Shown here: positions 33,503-46,586 of the stretch, piece after piece
Position numbering within the stretch: the stretch's first letter is position 1
How the letters are laid out: every line of letters begins with the position of its first letter
Assembly: GCA_023515745.1 (NCBI GenBank)
Contig: JALECJ010000003.1
Coordinates: 898,478 to 962,477, forward strand
Origin: Amoeboaphelidium protococcarum
Lineage: Eukaryota > Aphelidiomycota > Aphelidea
Direction: 5' to 3'
DNA: 64,000 nucleotides
Position numbers and translations under genes: made by a program
Notes under the pieces: model-generated
Seen by the model: the letters and a program-made list of their open reading frames with translations, nothing else
Databases searched by the model: none
Told to the model about the DNA's origin: nothing

Positions 33503-36500
33503 ATGTTAGTCTTATCATTGGCAATATTTAGTCTTGCGTATTTAGTGCATGCTGGATAAGTGCAATAGAAGAGCACTGTGTTCAAGCATGCTCCAGAGAA
33601 TTATTTCTTCTTCAAGAATTCAGAGGTGTTGTTATTGCATGAGAGAATAAGTAACTAGATTTGGAGATCTGCCGATGCAGGATGGTCTTGGTACAAGGCG
33701 TCTGGTATCTCTGAGGGCGCTGAGTCAAAGGTCATGATTGAGCATCCTTTCGATAATCAGAAGGCGTTTGTCGTTACTAATAGTAAGGATTTATACATGA
33801 CTAGTAATCGCGGTGAGAGTTGGTCAAAGTTATCGCTTCCGCTGGAACCAATGGCCATGTCCAAGGCTGCTTTGTAATTTCACTCTACACGCTCTCCCCA
33901 TTTACTCTTCCTCGGTCGTTCTTGTCCGTCATCTGGTGGTAGTTCCTAATGCTATGATGAGGCTTATTATTCCCGAGATGATGGCAAGAGCTGGAAGTCG
34001 CTTAAAAAGTATGTGTCTTAATGTGTGTGGGCCAATGGAAGTCCTGAATTCCAATCGCGTCCTGTTGATGCTGTATTTTGTTCTGAGCATGAAGGTAAAG
34101 GAAGCTCGAAGTCTGACAGTTCAGATTTGAGATTGCTTTACTCTGAGGATTATTTCGCCACTGAGAAAGTTCACACTTTTGATAATAATCAGATGACCGG
34201 AGTGGTTGGTATTGGATTTGTGAGCAAGTTTTTTGTGACTGCTGTGAAGTAGAGTTCTGGATCTGATTTGGACCTGTACGTCTCTGTGGATGGTTTAATT
34301 TTCCGCAACTCAAAGTTCCCTCTGGATGCGAATATTGAGGAAGATGCATACACTATTCTACAATCATCTGCCGCATCTTTGAATGTGGACGTGTTCACCT
34401 CCCGCGGATACAGAAAAGAGTTTGGTACTCTGTACAAGTCCGATTCAGAGGGTAGGTACTTTGTAAAGTCACTGGAGAATACCAATAGAAAGACTTCAGG
34501 TATTGTGGATTATGAACGCGTGTAAGGAGTTGAAGGAGTAGCGCTGGCTAATATAGTATCCAACCCTGATGATTTGCGCAATGGTGGCGATGGCAAGAAG
34601 AAGTTGGAATCTCGCATTTCATTTGACGATGGCTCTTATTGGCGCTTTATAAATCCGCCATTAAAAGATGTTAAAGGCAAACCGTTTAAATGTTTAACCG
34701 ATGGTGGTGGCAGTATTCCGAATGAGAAGTGTGCACTGCATTTACATTCCGTTACTTCAGTGAAGAATGTTGGTCGCGTGTTTTCAGATGCTGCGGCTCC
34801 TGGTATCATTATGGGCGTGGGAAATGTTGGTGACTATCTATAGGAGTATGATGATTGTGATACCTTTGTCAGTTCTGACGGTGGTCTTAATTGGCAGATG
34901 ATCAACAAGGGACCTGCCAAGTTTGAGACTGGTGATTAAGGTGCACTCCTGGTGTATGTTGAAGATGGGAAGAATGTTGAATAGTTGTCATACTCGCTTA
35001 ATTTTGGGCGTACTTGGTTCGATATTAAGCTTGATCAGAAGCTCAGAGTTGAATCCATTAGCAGTGACCCTGAATCGACATTGCGAAAGATGATACTTGT
35101 GGGATCTGAAAAGGATTCATCTAACTTCAATGTTATTAGTTTAGACTTTTCTAAGTTACATGACAGACAATGTTCTGATAATGACTTTGAGTGGTGGCGT
35201 GCTCGTGGATTAGGTGACAATGAGCAGTGTCTCTTGGGTCATTACTAGGATATTAAACGCAGGAAGTAGGATGCTGAGTGTTATGTGGGCCGCGACTATA
35301 AGCAGCCGGAAATGAGAAAGAAGAATTGCGAATGTACCGCTGAGAATTTCGAATGTGATTATGGATACACAGCTGATAAGAATAACCCAGAGAAATGTGT
35401 ACGCTCTGGAGAGGCGATTCCTCTTGATGGATAATGTACCGGAAATTCTGATGAGTATCTAGCATCTTCTGGCTACCGAAAGATTCCTGGGGATACTTGT
35501 GTGGGTGGTGTCGATTTGGCCAAGAAGGTTAAATTATCCTGTGACAATGTCGATCGCTCATCCAATGTTAAATCCTATCTGACTATGATTCCTGCGCCCG
35601 TAGTGAAGAAGTATTATATGAAAAAGTCGTAGGTGATTTTGTTATAGGATTTGGAAGGTGCGGTTCATCGTAGCGGTAATAAAGGCTAATCGTTTGATGT
35701 CCTTTCCATATCTGGCGTTGGAAAGTCTGGTGATGCTTTCAAGGTCAGGTAACTGTTTTTCCATGACACTGAGTATAGTAGAGTGTACATGTTAACTTAG
35801 AACGATAAGGTTTATTTCTCCAGTGATTATGGTTCCAGTTTCAAAGAAATGAATTTGCCATCTATGCCTAATCAACTGGGGTTGACTTTACTGGATTTCC
35901 ATCCTACTGAAAAGGATTGGCTTCTGTTCATTGGTGGTACGAAGTGTCCTCACTGTCATACGAGTGTCTATGTCTCCAAAGATAATGGTGCAACCTGGGG
36001 CCGTGAAATTGACAGCTTTGTGTACAAGTGCCAGTTCTCGCAGGACACTGAGTTCCGCAAAGTAGATAAGGATGCTATATTCTGTTCGGCTTATCATTAA
36101 AAGTTTGGAGATCAAGATACTTTTGGTAATGCTGCTTAAACACCATCTGGTAACGTTCTCAACCTGTACAAGTACGAAAGACTGGGTGAAGGTGAGAAGA
36201 AGTTGCTGGCTGAGAGAGTTGTACAATTCTACGTCTATGATCGTTATCTGACCGTTGCCGCTGAAGATGGGAATAAGGTCAGATTACTCCTGTCTGAGGA
36301 TGGCGTCAACGTAGTCGATGCCCAATTCCCACCTAATACTCAACTGTCCAAGAACGCTTTTACTGTAGTGCAGTCAAACACTGGATCAATTATGCTAGAC
36401 GTTTATCAAAGTCAGAGTATAGGTCAAGAATTTGGCGACCTCTATTCTTCAAATTCCAACGGTACCTTCTATGCTCTATCTTTGAAAAACACGAATAAAA

Positions 36501-39500
36501 ATGCCAATGGTCTGGTTGATCTGGAGTAAAACCAGAGCTTGGATGGCGCTTTCATAGCCAATGTTGTGTACAATGCAGCTGACTTGATTCGCGGCGGATT
36601 GAAAAAGATCAGGACTGTGATGTCGTATGATAATGGAGCAAATTGGGACATCATAAGAGAGGTTTATGACACTAATAGAAAGCGTATTGAATGCTCTACT
36701 GGTCAAAACTGTCATTTGAATTTACACGGACGCGCTGATATCACTTGGTCCGGTCCCATATTCAGTAGCAAGACTGCAGTCGGTCAATTAATGGGAGTGG
36801 GAAATTTCGGTCCTCAACTGCTTGATTACTCCCTGAGTAATACGTATTTTAGCCGAGATGGAGGTTAGACTTGGACTGAAGTAAAGAAGGGGCCCCATAT
36901 TTTTGAATTTGGTGACTATGGAGCTCTGCTGGTAATGGCTGCCGATTATGAATTGACGGACAAGGTGATATACTCTGTGGATGATGGCAAGACGTGGCAT
37001 GAGCACAAGTTTTATGAGAAGCCTGTCAGAGTGACTGCATTGATGATTGACAGCGAAGGTGCCGGAAGTAAGTTCCTGGTGCTGGCTAGCGTTTAGAAAG
37101 ATTCCAATTCTCACAGTGGGTTCTTTGGTTCTATCAGCGATTTTTTGAAATCTCTATTTGGCTCTGGTGGTGGAAGTTCATCTATTGGACACCAGCAGGT
37201 TGTTGTATAGGTTGATTTTAGTCAAGCGGCACCGAAGAATTGCCGTTTCAATGGTGATGGTAGTGGTGATTATGAAAAGTGGAATCCTCTGTCTTCGGAT
37301 TGTATTCTTGGTCAGGAGATGACTTATTGGAGAAGAAAGGTTGATTCGGTCTGTCATATCGGAGACTCGCGTCCAACTCAACCGGCAAATGCTAGAACTT
37401 GCACTTGTAGCCGCAAAGATTATGAATGCGATGTTGGATTCTGGAAAGATTTGCGCGGAGAGTGTGTGCTCCAAGGACCTGATCCATACGAACCTGTAAA
37501 CTGTCGCAAGGGTGAAAAGTACACTGGACGTAGCGGTTACCGTAAGATTTCAGCCACAAAGTGCAGTGGTGAAGTGTCTGACTTAGAGAAGAAAGTTGAG
37601 AGAAGTTGTCAAGAGTCCAATAATGGCGGAGTGATTGTACAGCCGCCTACTGATGGTAAAATTGGAGTTGAGTTGTAGAATTTTGATTATGCCGTGGATA
37701 GTGTCATCTGGTTTGATAAGAGTTTGAATGCAGTCCTGAAAACTACTGATGGCTGGATATGGCAGACATCTGATGGTGGCTCCAGATGGACGAAGAGCGA
37801 CATTCCTGATAGAATTACTACAATGGTCTAGAATTAGTACTACAAGGAGCGAGTTTATTTTTTGACTTCTGACTCTAAAGTTCATTATTACACCACGGAC
37901 TCTGGCAAGTCTTTGACCATGCTCAATGTCCCTGTAGTACCAAATTCCTTTAATGCTCCTATATTAGAATTCCATGCAGAAGAAGCTGATTGGATTATTT
38001 ATACAGGAAATCGGTACTGCCCTGGATCTTAATGCCATTCTGTAGCCTTCTATACTCAGGATAATGGACTGAATTGGAAAGAGTTGAATACTTTCGTCAC
38101 AGATTGTGAGTGGGCTAGAGATGCTCTGTTCAAGAATGTTGACAAGCAGATGATATTCTGCGGTGCGTATCCTGACAAATCCGGTAGCTAACATGACAAG
38201 GTGCTTAGTGATCGTGGTCGCCCGTCACTGTACAGGTCGGACAATTTCTTTGCGTCTCAGGAGGCGGTTTTTGATAATCTGGTGGGATTCGCAATTTCAG
38301 AGAATTTTATGGTGGCTGCGCTGAATAGTAATCAGGACTCATCTGGTAAAAGTCTTACATTTCAGGTGTCTCTGGATGGTGAAAAGTTTGCTCCTGCTGT
38401 CTTCCCACCTGGTGTTGATGTGTAGAATCGTGGATTTACCGTTTTGGAAGCTGGAAGTGGATCAGTGTATTTAGACATGTTTAAACATGGTTCATACGGT
38501 ACCGAGTGGGGAACTCTGTTTATATCTAATTACAATGGCACGTACTACAGTGTATCTCTGGATGGTACAAATAGGAATCCTGAAGGATTTGTGGATTATG
38601 AAAAAATGTTTGCAGTTGAAGGTGTCGCCATAGTCAATAAGGTTATGAATAAAGAGTCTGTTGCCATAGGTGGTAAAAAGGAAATCAAATCGTTTATCAC
38701 CTACTCTCAGGGAGCTGAGTGGAAGTCAATAAAGGCTCCAATCAAAGATCTTGAAGGTAATTCGATTGATTGTCTGGCTCAAGATGGCTGCTCTCTCAAT
38801 TTCCATGGCTATACTGAGCGAAAGGTGATCAAGAATGAAATGTCTGATGAATAGGCCGTGGGCATCTTCATCGGTGTCGGCAATGAGGGGAAGAACTTGC
38901 TCAGCTACCAGCAGAGTAATGTCTATTTGACCACCGATGCTGGAAGTACTTGGAGACAGATATAGAAAGGACCTCATCTATTTGAGTTTGGAGATCATGG
39001 CTCAGTTATAGTGCTAGTGAATGCCGTCGAAGCCGTCAACTATATCTACTATAGTGTTACTGAAGGCGCCAAGTTTGACAAGTACGAGTTCCATCCTACC
39101 ATGAAGATTTATGCAGATAGATTTGTCACTGATCCTAGTGGTGTGAAATAGGAATTTCTTCTTACTGGACGCGTGGCAGACTCATCATCCGGTTAATCTG
39201 CAGTGTTCAAGTTGGACTTTTCAAAACTGCGCTCTAATCAGTGTATTCTTGACACTAAAGATGCTGGCCGCTCTGATTTCGAACTTTGGTCTGTCTCTGA
39301 TCATTCTGGTAATAGCTGTATCTTTGGCCATAAGACTGAGTATTACCGGAGGAAGCCGGGTAGAAACTGTTATATTGGTGATTCTTTCAAGAATGACAAG
39401 ATAGTGACTAATTGCTAGTGTACTGAAGCTGATTTCGAATGCGATGCTGGATATTACCGCGATCTTACTGATCATAAATGTAAGCCTGTTGCTGGAGAAG

Positions 39501-39955
39501 GTGCCACTGTGTGGACAGAATGTGAGAATGGTCAGAGACATATCTCGACTGGATATAGAAAGCATTCTCTGTCCACTTGCCAAGGTGGTATAAATCTGGA
39601 CAATCCAAGTGTGGTGGAAGGTTGCACAATGCCGGGAAGATCGTCGAATGGAGGATCTATCGCCGCCGGTATTCTGATACCTTTGTTTGCTATTGCCGGT
39701 CTCGGACTGGTGTATTACAGAAAGAGAATTGCTCCTTATCGTTATTCGATTAGGCTTCCAGTATCTGATTCTACTTCTGGAGCTGGTATCGCTGGAAGTT
39801 CTTCATGGCGTAGTGCTGTCAACTTTTCTGCCGTATCGAAAGGCTTTGATGCGGTACGCGATTTGTTCAGCGGCCTGTTCACTGATATCCGTGCAAGAAC
39901 CGGTTATAGATCTGTGCCTCTCACGGATGAAGAGCTTCACATGGAGAATTATTGA
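33503..39955 (+). CDS. VPS10: Vps10/sortilin receptor with three Vps10 domains
   Basis: One exon of 2150 residues, open over 6.4 kb with TAR = Gln and no TGA. A signal peptide (MLVLSLAIFSLAYLVHA) is followed by three tandem Vps10 beta-propellers of roughly 680 residues, each ending in a Cys-rich 10CC module (CECTAENFECDYGY, CTCSRKDYECDVGFW, then a third with TEADFECDAGYYRD). A membrane span (GILIPLFAIAGLGLVYY, about 2055) and a 75-residue cytosolic tail with a Tyr-based GYRSVPLTDEEL motif close the protein. Vps10 carries soluble hydrolases from the Golgi to the vacuole and recycles through retromer. Yeast Vps10 has two such domains and about 1580 residues, so this one has an extra copy. Confidence 0.95.
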
Positions 39956-40123
39956 TCACTTAAATAGTATAATTGTATACCACGTAGTTTGAGAGTTTAT
40001 TATGAAGAAACCATGAAAGAATAAATACATACAAGCTATAAAGTTTAAAATCAATTCTATCATTTCTATATATATATACGAGTCGATAAATCAGTCAAAT
40101 CACAGTACAGTACAGAGCATCTA

Positions 40124-41188
40124 TCACATTGCAGCTGTGGTGGACTTTTTCACAATTTTCGTGCCAGTAGTGCTCTATGGGGATTGTGTCAATTATTCGT
40201 TCATACTTGCAGTGGTCAACTCAACCAGTGACTCTACAGAAGTTGAATTATGTCTCTTGTGCAATCCTTTTTGGTGGGATTGCACAGCAGCCGCATCTGC
40301 AGTCTGTTGACGTTATTAAAAAGTTGGGTAATTTTATTATTACTGGGCTAGTGCACCAGCAGCAGATGGACTAAAAGGACTATAAGGGGCAACCATCTGT
40401 GGCTACACGTACATGAATTGATTCCACTATTATTGCTACTGCTAGAAAGGATACTGTTAAGGACGGCCCATTTGCAGCGGATATGGTTGCATCTGGTATG
40501 AAGCAGGAGCAGTTGTATTAGTCGCATGGAAAGCATTATAATCTTGAAACAGAGCGTTGGGAGATGGTAGCATAGATTGATTGCCAACTGCATTGACTGT
40601 CCCAGCACCTCCGAATGGACTATTAAACTGAGAAGACTGTGGAGATGTTCTCTGAGAGGTATCAATTCTCAGGTTTCCATTGTTACCTCTGCCAAAGCTT
40701 CTAGCTGACCTTGGACCACCACTCACTGCCATAGGACTCCTGACCGCACCACCAGCCGGCTGTTGAAATTCAGCTCTGTCGACAGAGATTCTGACTGGAC
40801 TACTCTCATCAGCACCATACTCTTCTCCATCGCTGTCCACATCGATCTTCATCTATGCAAAATCTTGATTGTCTCGACTCTCAACAGGCTCACCGCTGTC
40901 AGTATAACGCAACAGAGCGTGATCCATCTCTCCGCTGCTATACTGAATGAGCTTGTTCTGAGGCGTAATCACAATCAGAGCCAATTCAATGCCACACAGA
41001 ACAGCCAGCTCATGCGCCTTCTTGATTAAGCCATTCTTTCTTTTATTGAAAGTCATCTACACGCAATAGTATGATTTTATCATGTTGTTATTACTTGTTA
41101 CATGTTGATAGCGTCAAGACAATGATGATCATACCTAACGTGCTCTGTCATTTTCAATTGGACTAATCTTCAACTTTTTGCGACCCAT
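40124..41188 (-). CDS. RLM1: MADS-box factor, MEF2/Rlm1 type
   Basis: Exons 41188-41135 and 41056-40124 with a 78 nt intron in phase 0 give 328 residues. The MADS domain starts at Met1: MGRKKLKISPIENDRARQ, where the last Gln is the TAG that ends exon 1, then MTFNKRKNGLIKKAHELAVL. The following residues (ALIVITPQNKLIQYSSGEMD, LLRYTDSGE) are of MEF2/Rlm1/Smp1 type rather than SRF/Mcm1. The rest is Ser/Pro/Gln/Asn-rich, with SPVR and SPNA potential MAPK sites and Q-tracts written with TAA/TAG. In yeasts Rlm1 is activated by the cell-wall-integrity MAPK. Confident as to family, less so for the exact orthologue. Confidence 0.88.
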
Positions 41189-41620
41189 ATTCAATTATAA
41201 TATCTACTAAAGCTGTATCCTGTAATAGAAGTAAGTTGCAGCTATTTTGAGGAAATAGAAGTGAAATGATGATGTTGCGTCCATAAGTTGTGCATTGGCG
41301 TGCTGTTACTATAGGCGGTTAATCTATATTTAAACACAGTCCGTGTGGAAACCATGGAGATGTCAATAACTGGTTGATTCATGTTGCTAACGTAGATTCG
41401 CGTAATTTCAGTTCTATGATTTTAAATCACAAACAGAAGCAATAATACAACCTGTGAAGGTTTAATTGGATTATTCGAAAGGTTGTCCATGGAGCGGACT
41501 CTATCGTCATTTAGAGTTGCGTTTATGTTATCTGACACTTTGAAGCATTCAACTGTATAAGAATCAAACTTTAGATGTATATTACAACTTATTGAAGAAA
41601 TACTTTATATACAAGTCAGT
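41189..41620. other. intergenic region
   Basis: A 432 bp spacer upstream of the MADS gene and downstream of the next minus-strand gene's stop. It presumably contains the MADS promoter. I see no RNA gene or repeat. Confidence 0.3.
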
Positions 41621-43067
41621 TCATTCTTTTAACTCAGTGAGGGATTATGGAGACAGGGAGCTCTCGAAAGCCAGAACTGAGGACTTATCATCATGCTCAG
41701 GAAGCGACTCATCACTATCGTCCAGGATGTCCAAAATATTGACTTGCTCCGGTGAAAGCACTCGAATTGTCTAATATGAAGGCGATCCATCCAAATTATA
41801 TCCTGTTTAGAATCTCGGCTGCACCTAATTCCGAGACTAAGCATGTTTTGATACGCGACTACTTTCACCATCTGACTTTCGCTCTTTTGATTTGCTTATA
41901 CTATCAATAAGTCTAACAGCAGCTAGCAATGGAGTCTATAGTATATCGACGACAGTTCTTTGTGATGCAGGTTTTTCAATAGGTGCGACCAGCGACTGAC
42001 AAAGGCAAATCACAATTGTCTTAATTAATTCACGGCCAACTGGGTGCGTCAAACTAGACGCAGCATTCACATTAGGCGCATCTGTATCGAACGGAAAGGT
42101 AAAGACACGATCTCTAGTAGAATTCTCACAGAACACCTTGAAATGTGTAGATGTCAAAAGAATTAACGGGACATTAAACGCGTACAGAGCCGCTAACACT
42201 TGAGCTAACCGACTCTTTTCATACCATGGACGCCCCTCAGCGTAAGATGCACTGCTTTTAATTTCTGTGCAAAACAACAGCTTGCCGGACTCTTCATCAG
42301 AAATGTTCATGTCGCATCTACTGGCATAATCATAATGTGGTTGAGACATAAAGCCACCAACCACTACCTTGTTCTAGTCATCAACTTCAACCTGGATAGA
42401 CATGCCAGTAGCAATTGTTGAAACTAAGCGGAACAATTTCAACGCCACTATAGATTCTCTTTAATTGCTTCTTTGTAAAGACTACAATGCCTGGATTACT
42501 AAAGTGTCATTTATTGCTGTTTCATACATGGGACGCCATACGTTTTACACGCCTAAATAATCAGCTAGGCAGTCAATACTGTCGGTGCCAGTGCTATCCA
42601 TATTCTGTACGGATCTATATACACCAGGATGAAAATTATCATGATTCAACTTGGATGCAAAGGGCGAATATACCAAATCACATTATTGGCCATCAACAGC
42701 AATATGGTATCTGGACTATATCGCGAATTTCCCACTGACAATGTTGTTCTCCAGTACCTGTTTCCTCTCAGTCAAAAGATCTTCCACAGACCCGTGATAC
42801 TCGGCGTCAAGATCCTGTATTTCCATGCCATTCAGAGAACTTACATCTGACTCTAAAATAGAAAGACGATCATTTTAATAGACGCGTACCGGTAGTGGCC
42901 GCTGCTCTGATATCATTTTTATACACGATTACAGTACCAAGTTCACGCGCTAAAAATAAAGTCAGATCCGTTTCAGATTGCGCGTACCAAAAGTGAAATC
43001 TTTCAAGAAAATACAATGAGAATTGTGAAGTAATGAAGAGTTGTCGTGTCGACAAATTCCTGTGCAT
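41621..43067 (-). CDS. unknown protein with PD-(D/E)XK-nuclease-like core
   Basis: Two exons. The second is 42852-41621. The first starts at ATG 43067, and its donor is uncertain: GTACGC at 42889 (37 nt intron) or GTACTG at 42937 (85 nt) both keep frame, giving 469 or 453 residues. The centre reads SRCDMNI, 12 residues, LLFCTEIKSSASYAEGRPW, then SRLAQVLAALYAFNVPLILL. The Asp ... Glu-X-Lys spacing followed by a Gln-containing helix is the signature of PD-(D/E)XK nuclease folds. Such cores occur in many restriction-like, structural or effector proteins in fungi. The C-terminus is acidic and low-complexity. The function is unknown. It is divergent from VPS20 with only 93 bp between starts. Confidence 0.55.
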
Positions 43068-43160
43068 TTCATTTAGATCAGAACAAGAGGCGATTAGCCC
43101 TAATAAACTTAGCGAATTCACTCTAAGCGTGGAAAGATCAATCCATAATATTTGTATGTA

Positions 43161-43877
43161 ATGGGAAACTTGTTGAGCTAAAGGGGAAGGAAGCCATCGG
43201 AGCAGGATAAAGCTCTGCTGTAGCTAAAGATTCAGCGAGACAAGTTGCGGCAGTATTAGAAGAAGATGGAGAAGCTGTTGGAGACTGAGAACTAACATGT
43301 ACGGCAATTAATGTCGCAGCGATCAGTGAATAATAATGATACTAATAAAGTAGATGAGTTGCAACGGGAGCGAACTCGTATGATGGCCCTGTTCATTCTA
43401 AAGAAGGTCAAGATGCAGTAGGCAATGTTATAGAAATCAGATCAACATCTACTCAATCTTTAGTAAATGATGGACACTCTGGAGTATAAAATGGTGGAGG
43501 TTAAAGTTATGGATGGCCTTAAAGATGGAGCGAAAATGTTGGAGATATTAAACAAGACTTTATAGAAGGGATTATAATAGGTTGAGAATGCATAGATGGA
43601 TGCAATGGAGGGCCTCGAGGATGTCGATCAGGCATTCCGGGAAATGGCTGGTGGTGATGTTTTATCAGAGGAAGATTTACTCAGAGAACTCGAAGACTTG
43701 GAGAGGGCTGAAGTGGAATAGTCTCTGAATTTACCGAATGTTCCATCAACTTCACTCCCTGCTACTGTCGCTGTTGATTCTGCTACTGATGATACTTAAT
43801 AGGCTGTAGATAGTGGAAAAGAAAGTGTTGAGAGAATAGCTAATAAAAAGACAGCTGTAGCATTGGAAGAGTCATGA
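43161..43877 (+). CDS. VPS20: ESCRT-III subunit Vps20/CHMP6
   Basis: A single exon of 238 residues. It begins MGNLLSQRGRK, with Gly2 suited to N-myristoylation as in Vps20/CHMP6, followed by a basic helical hairpin (EQDKALLQLKIQRDKLRQY) and the Snf7 core. Acidic C-terminal helices (MEGLEDVDQAFREMAGG, SEEDLLRELEDLERAE) would bind Vps4 MIT domains. Vps20 links ESCRT-II to Snf7 polymerisation at endosomes, the same pathway served by VPS10. TAG/TAA occupy many Gln positions in the helices. It ends 34 bp from the converging GNAT gene. Confidence 0.9.
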
Positions 43878-43911
43878 AATGTATATATAAATAGTACTTA
43901 TGTTCAATGTC

Positions 43912-44526
43912 TCAAATATCCATGTACATGAGAACATGCATGATGCCCTCTTCCTCAAAAGGTTATACTGACTAATCACGCGTAAACCCGCATCGCCCAT
44001 AAAATAATTGCTTATCTGACTGAGCATGAAGCATAATCTTGGATGCCTGATGACTAAACTGTCTCCGGATAAGTTATACAGCTTTATCCATCAACTATTA
44101 TCCTATACGTCTACCTCTTGCCTCTTTCATCACGGCCATCCTCCCAATGAGTACGTGATTATCTTTCATGAATATTCTTAAAGTTCCCACTGGATCCACT
44201 TAATCTTGATCAGAATAAGCTATCAAATGTACTGTCTGATAACTGCTCTACTTGCGTTATATCAGCGGTAATATTTAAGAATCGCTATCAATTTTATAAC
44301 CATCCCCATCCTGCTTAATCTTTGATCTTATATACTGTTTAAAATCTTCATCGCTCATGTTGAAATCAATGTGATCCACTTCATTATCTGGATTTACACG
44401 TTACTCCAACACGAAAACTTTCCATCTCACACAAAGAGCCTTCTTGAATTGAGATATGAATTCAGGATCAGTCGGCTAAATTCCAATGATATAAACGTTT
44501 TCATCTACTACCTGTTGGATGCTCAT
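43912..44526 (-). CDS. GNAT family N-acetyltransferase, ElaA-like
   Basis: A single exon of 204 residues. The N-terminal VRWKVFVLEQRVNPDNEVD matches the ElaA/GNAT beta1-alpha1 region. VGTLRIFM is followed by GRMAVMKEARGRRIGQQLMD, the acetyl-CoA-binding R-x-x-G-x-G/A segment. The C-terminal FYGRCGFTRD is the family's beta6-7 region (FYxxxGF). The acyl acceptor is unknown. Compared with bacterial ElaA it has an insert at about residues 55-85. Confidence 0.82.
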
Positions 44527-44651
44527 AATATCAAATTCGTCGCGCTCTTACTTACTTTGATCAAAGTGGAAAAGTGATCGAAAATTTAGATTTTTGATAT
44601 TTTTGAGCATTAAATACGTACAATATAGACAATATATTATAATCATCAATC

Positions 44652-46493
44652 ATGAGATTCCATATCAAAGGATTGCCAGCGAATATCAGCGATGAGGATA
44701 TAAAGAGTAAATTTAAATCTTTTGGCACCGTGACAGATGTCGATTTGCACTGTCTCCAGGATAGAGGATTCGCGTATGTTGAGATTGACTTTGCTAATAC
44801 AGAGCAAGATATGAAGCGGTTCATGAAGCTGTGGAATAATAATGTCAAATGGGCAGGTAACTTGATTTAGGTGGAGCCAGCGAAATGTCACCATTTGCAG
44901 AGGCTTTAATAAGAGCGAGATACGGCGGAAGTCGATCAGGATCCTCTTGGACCAAGGAAGCGAGTTTGGCACATGGCTGTGGAGAGCTTTGATATTCCCA
45001 ACGATGATCTCTCACAATAAAAGTATTGGAAGAAGCTTAAAGATGGCCGTGTGGTGCGAAGTTATAGAATGAGAGTTGGCCCGAAGATTAAGATTATAGA
45101 CTTTACCGGTGGTAAACACGCAAAATAACACCTGTACTTTGATGATTCTCAAGACCAAATTGAATAAGATCATATCGTAAAATCTAATAATACTAATGCG
45201 CCTGAGAAGTCTGCTAACACATATAGTGTAAGGTAGATTAAAGTTGATGGGAATTTAAAGAGTACTAATAAGGCAATACATCCTTAGAAATAGGTGGACA
45301 TATCGTATGATGTTGTCATAGATTGTAGCGGTTAGTCGATAATTGATTAGATCAACAGCCTTGAAAATGGATCGTCTGATAATATGCAGGCGGATAGTGA
45401 TTTAGAGGATGGATCTTTGACGGATAACGCGTAATTACATGAACAGGATATTACAGAGTTGGTGCAAAATGCTGATCAGATTTAGGTAGAGGAACCTTTT
45501 AAGAGAAAGATTGATTTGTATGCTCTAGCTTAGAAGAGTCCACTTAACTTGCTGAAGGCTGAGGCTGAAGTGGTTGAAGTTAGTCAAGAGACGCGATAAG
45601 AAATAGACCAGGATAAAGATATGATGAAGAATATTTTGGCTAGTATGATAGCTGACAATTCTGGGGATTTTGTGGAGGATCAATAATAATAGTAATAGAA
45701 TATGTATGAAGAAGATGCTGCGCGTAATAGGATTATTATCAGACCAGTGTCTAGATTCGATCCTGATTAGTTCATTTCTCCAAGTAGACTGTCTTCTAAG
45801 AATGCTGCTGCCACAGACAAACAGAAGAGCAATGTCTAGTAGAAAAGCGTCAATGGAATTGATCCTTTATGCAGTACTTAATAAGAGAAAGAGTCATCTC
45901 AATAAGACCTTGTAATCAATGAATAAAATAATGCTGAAGAGCCTCTGATAGATAAGGACAGTTCTGCGGCAGTTAAAGAGCCAGTAATTATAAGGGGCGG
46001 AACTTATGAAGTTGATCTAGCATCTATGCAGAGTTTATTTCAGCGTGGTAAAGTTTCCGCATCAGAACAGCCTTAAGCGTCCTTCATGCTATTTGAAGAT
46101 AATACTCCGGTGTGTAATGGTACAGCAGATGGCGATTAAGTGGCAGACGATGATTTAGATTTGTCTTTGAATTTGGCTGGATCTTCTTCGAGTTTTGATT
46201 TAAATGAGTTGGTTAATGATGTTAGAGATGATAACATTTTAGCTGCAGCGTAAGAACAGGCTCTTTAACGCGCTCGTGAACCCGAAGTATAAAAGACTTT
46301 GAACGTCATGGACATGATGGAATACATGGCAGCAGAGATGTCTTGTGAAAAGTTGTCTCGAGAGCAAGTTACTTCTGAATGGCTCAAGTGTAGAAAGTAC
46401 TTTAAAAAAGACTTTAAGCTGTAAAAGAAGCGCGCAACTAAAGATAGGTAGAAGTAATACGCGAATATAAGTGCAGATGTTGAAGATGATTGA
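44652..46493 (+). CDS. NOP8: Nop8/NOL8-like ribosome biogenesis protein
   Basis: A single exon of 613 residues. An N-terminal RRM (residues 1-73) has RNP2-like FHIKGLP and RNP1-like RGFAYVEIDF. A long acidic, Gln/Ser-rich disordered region follows. The C-terminus (about 565-605) is basic and carries a motif typical of fungal Nop8: SREQVTSEWLKCRKYFKKDF followed by KKRATKDRQKQ. Nop8 acts in the nucleolus in 60S subunit assembly. More than 40 in-frame TAR codons are present. It is divergent from GNAT with 125 bp between starts. Confidence 0.78.
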
Positions 46494-46586
46494 TTGATAG
46501 ATCTCCCATACCAATATAATCACAATATAAAATAGATACAGTATGTACTTGAATTTCATTTCATCAATTTTATTACCAACAACGCG

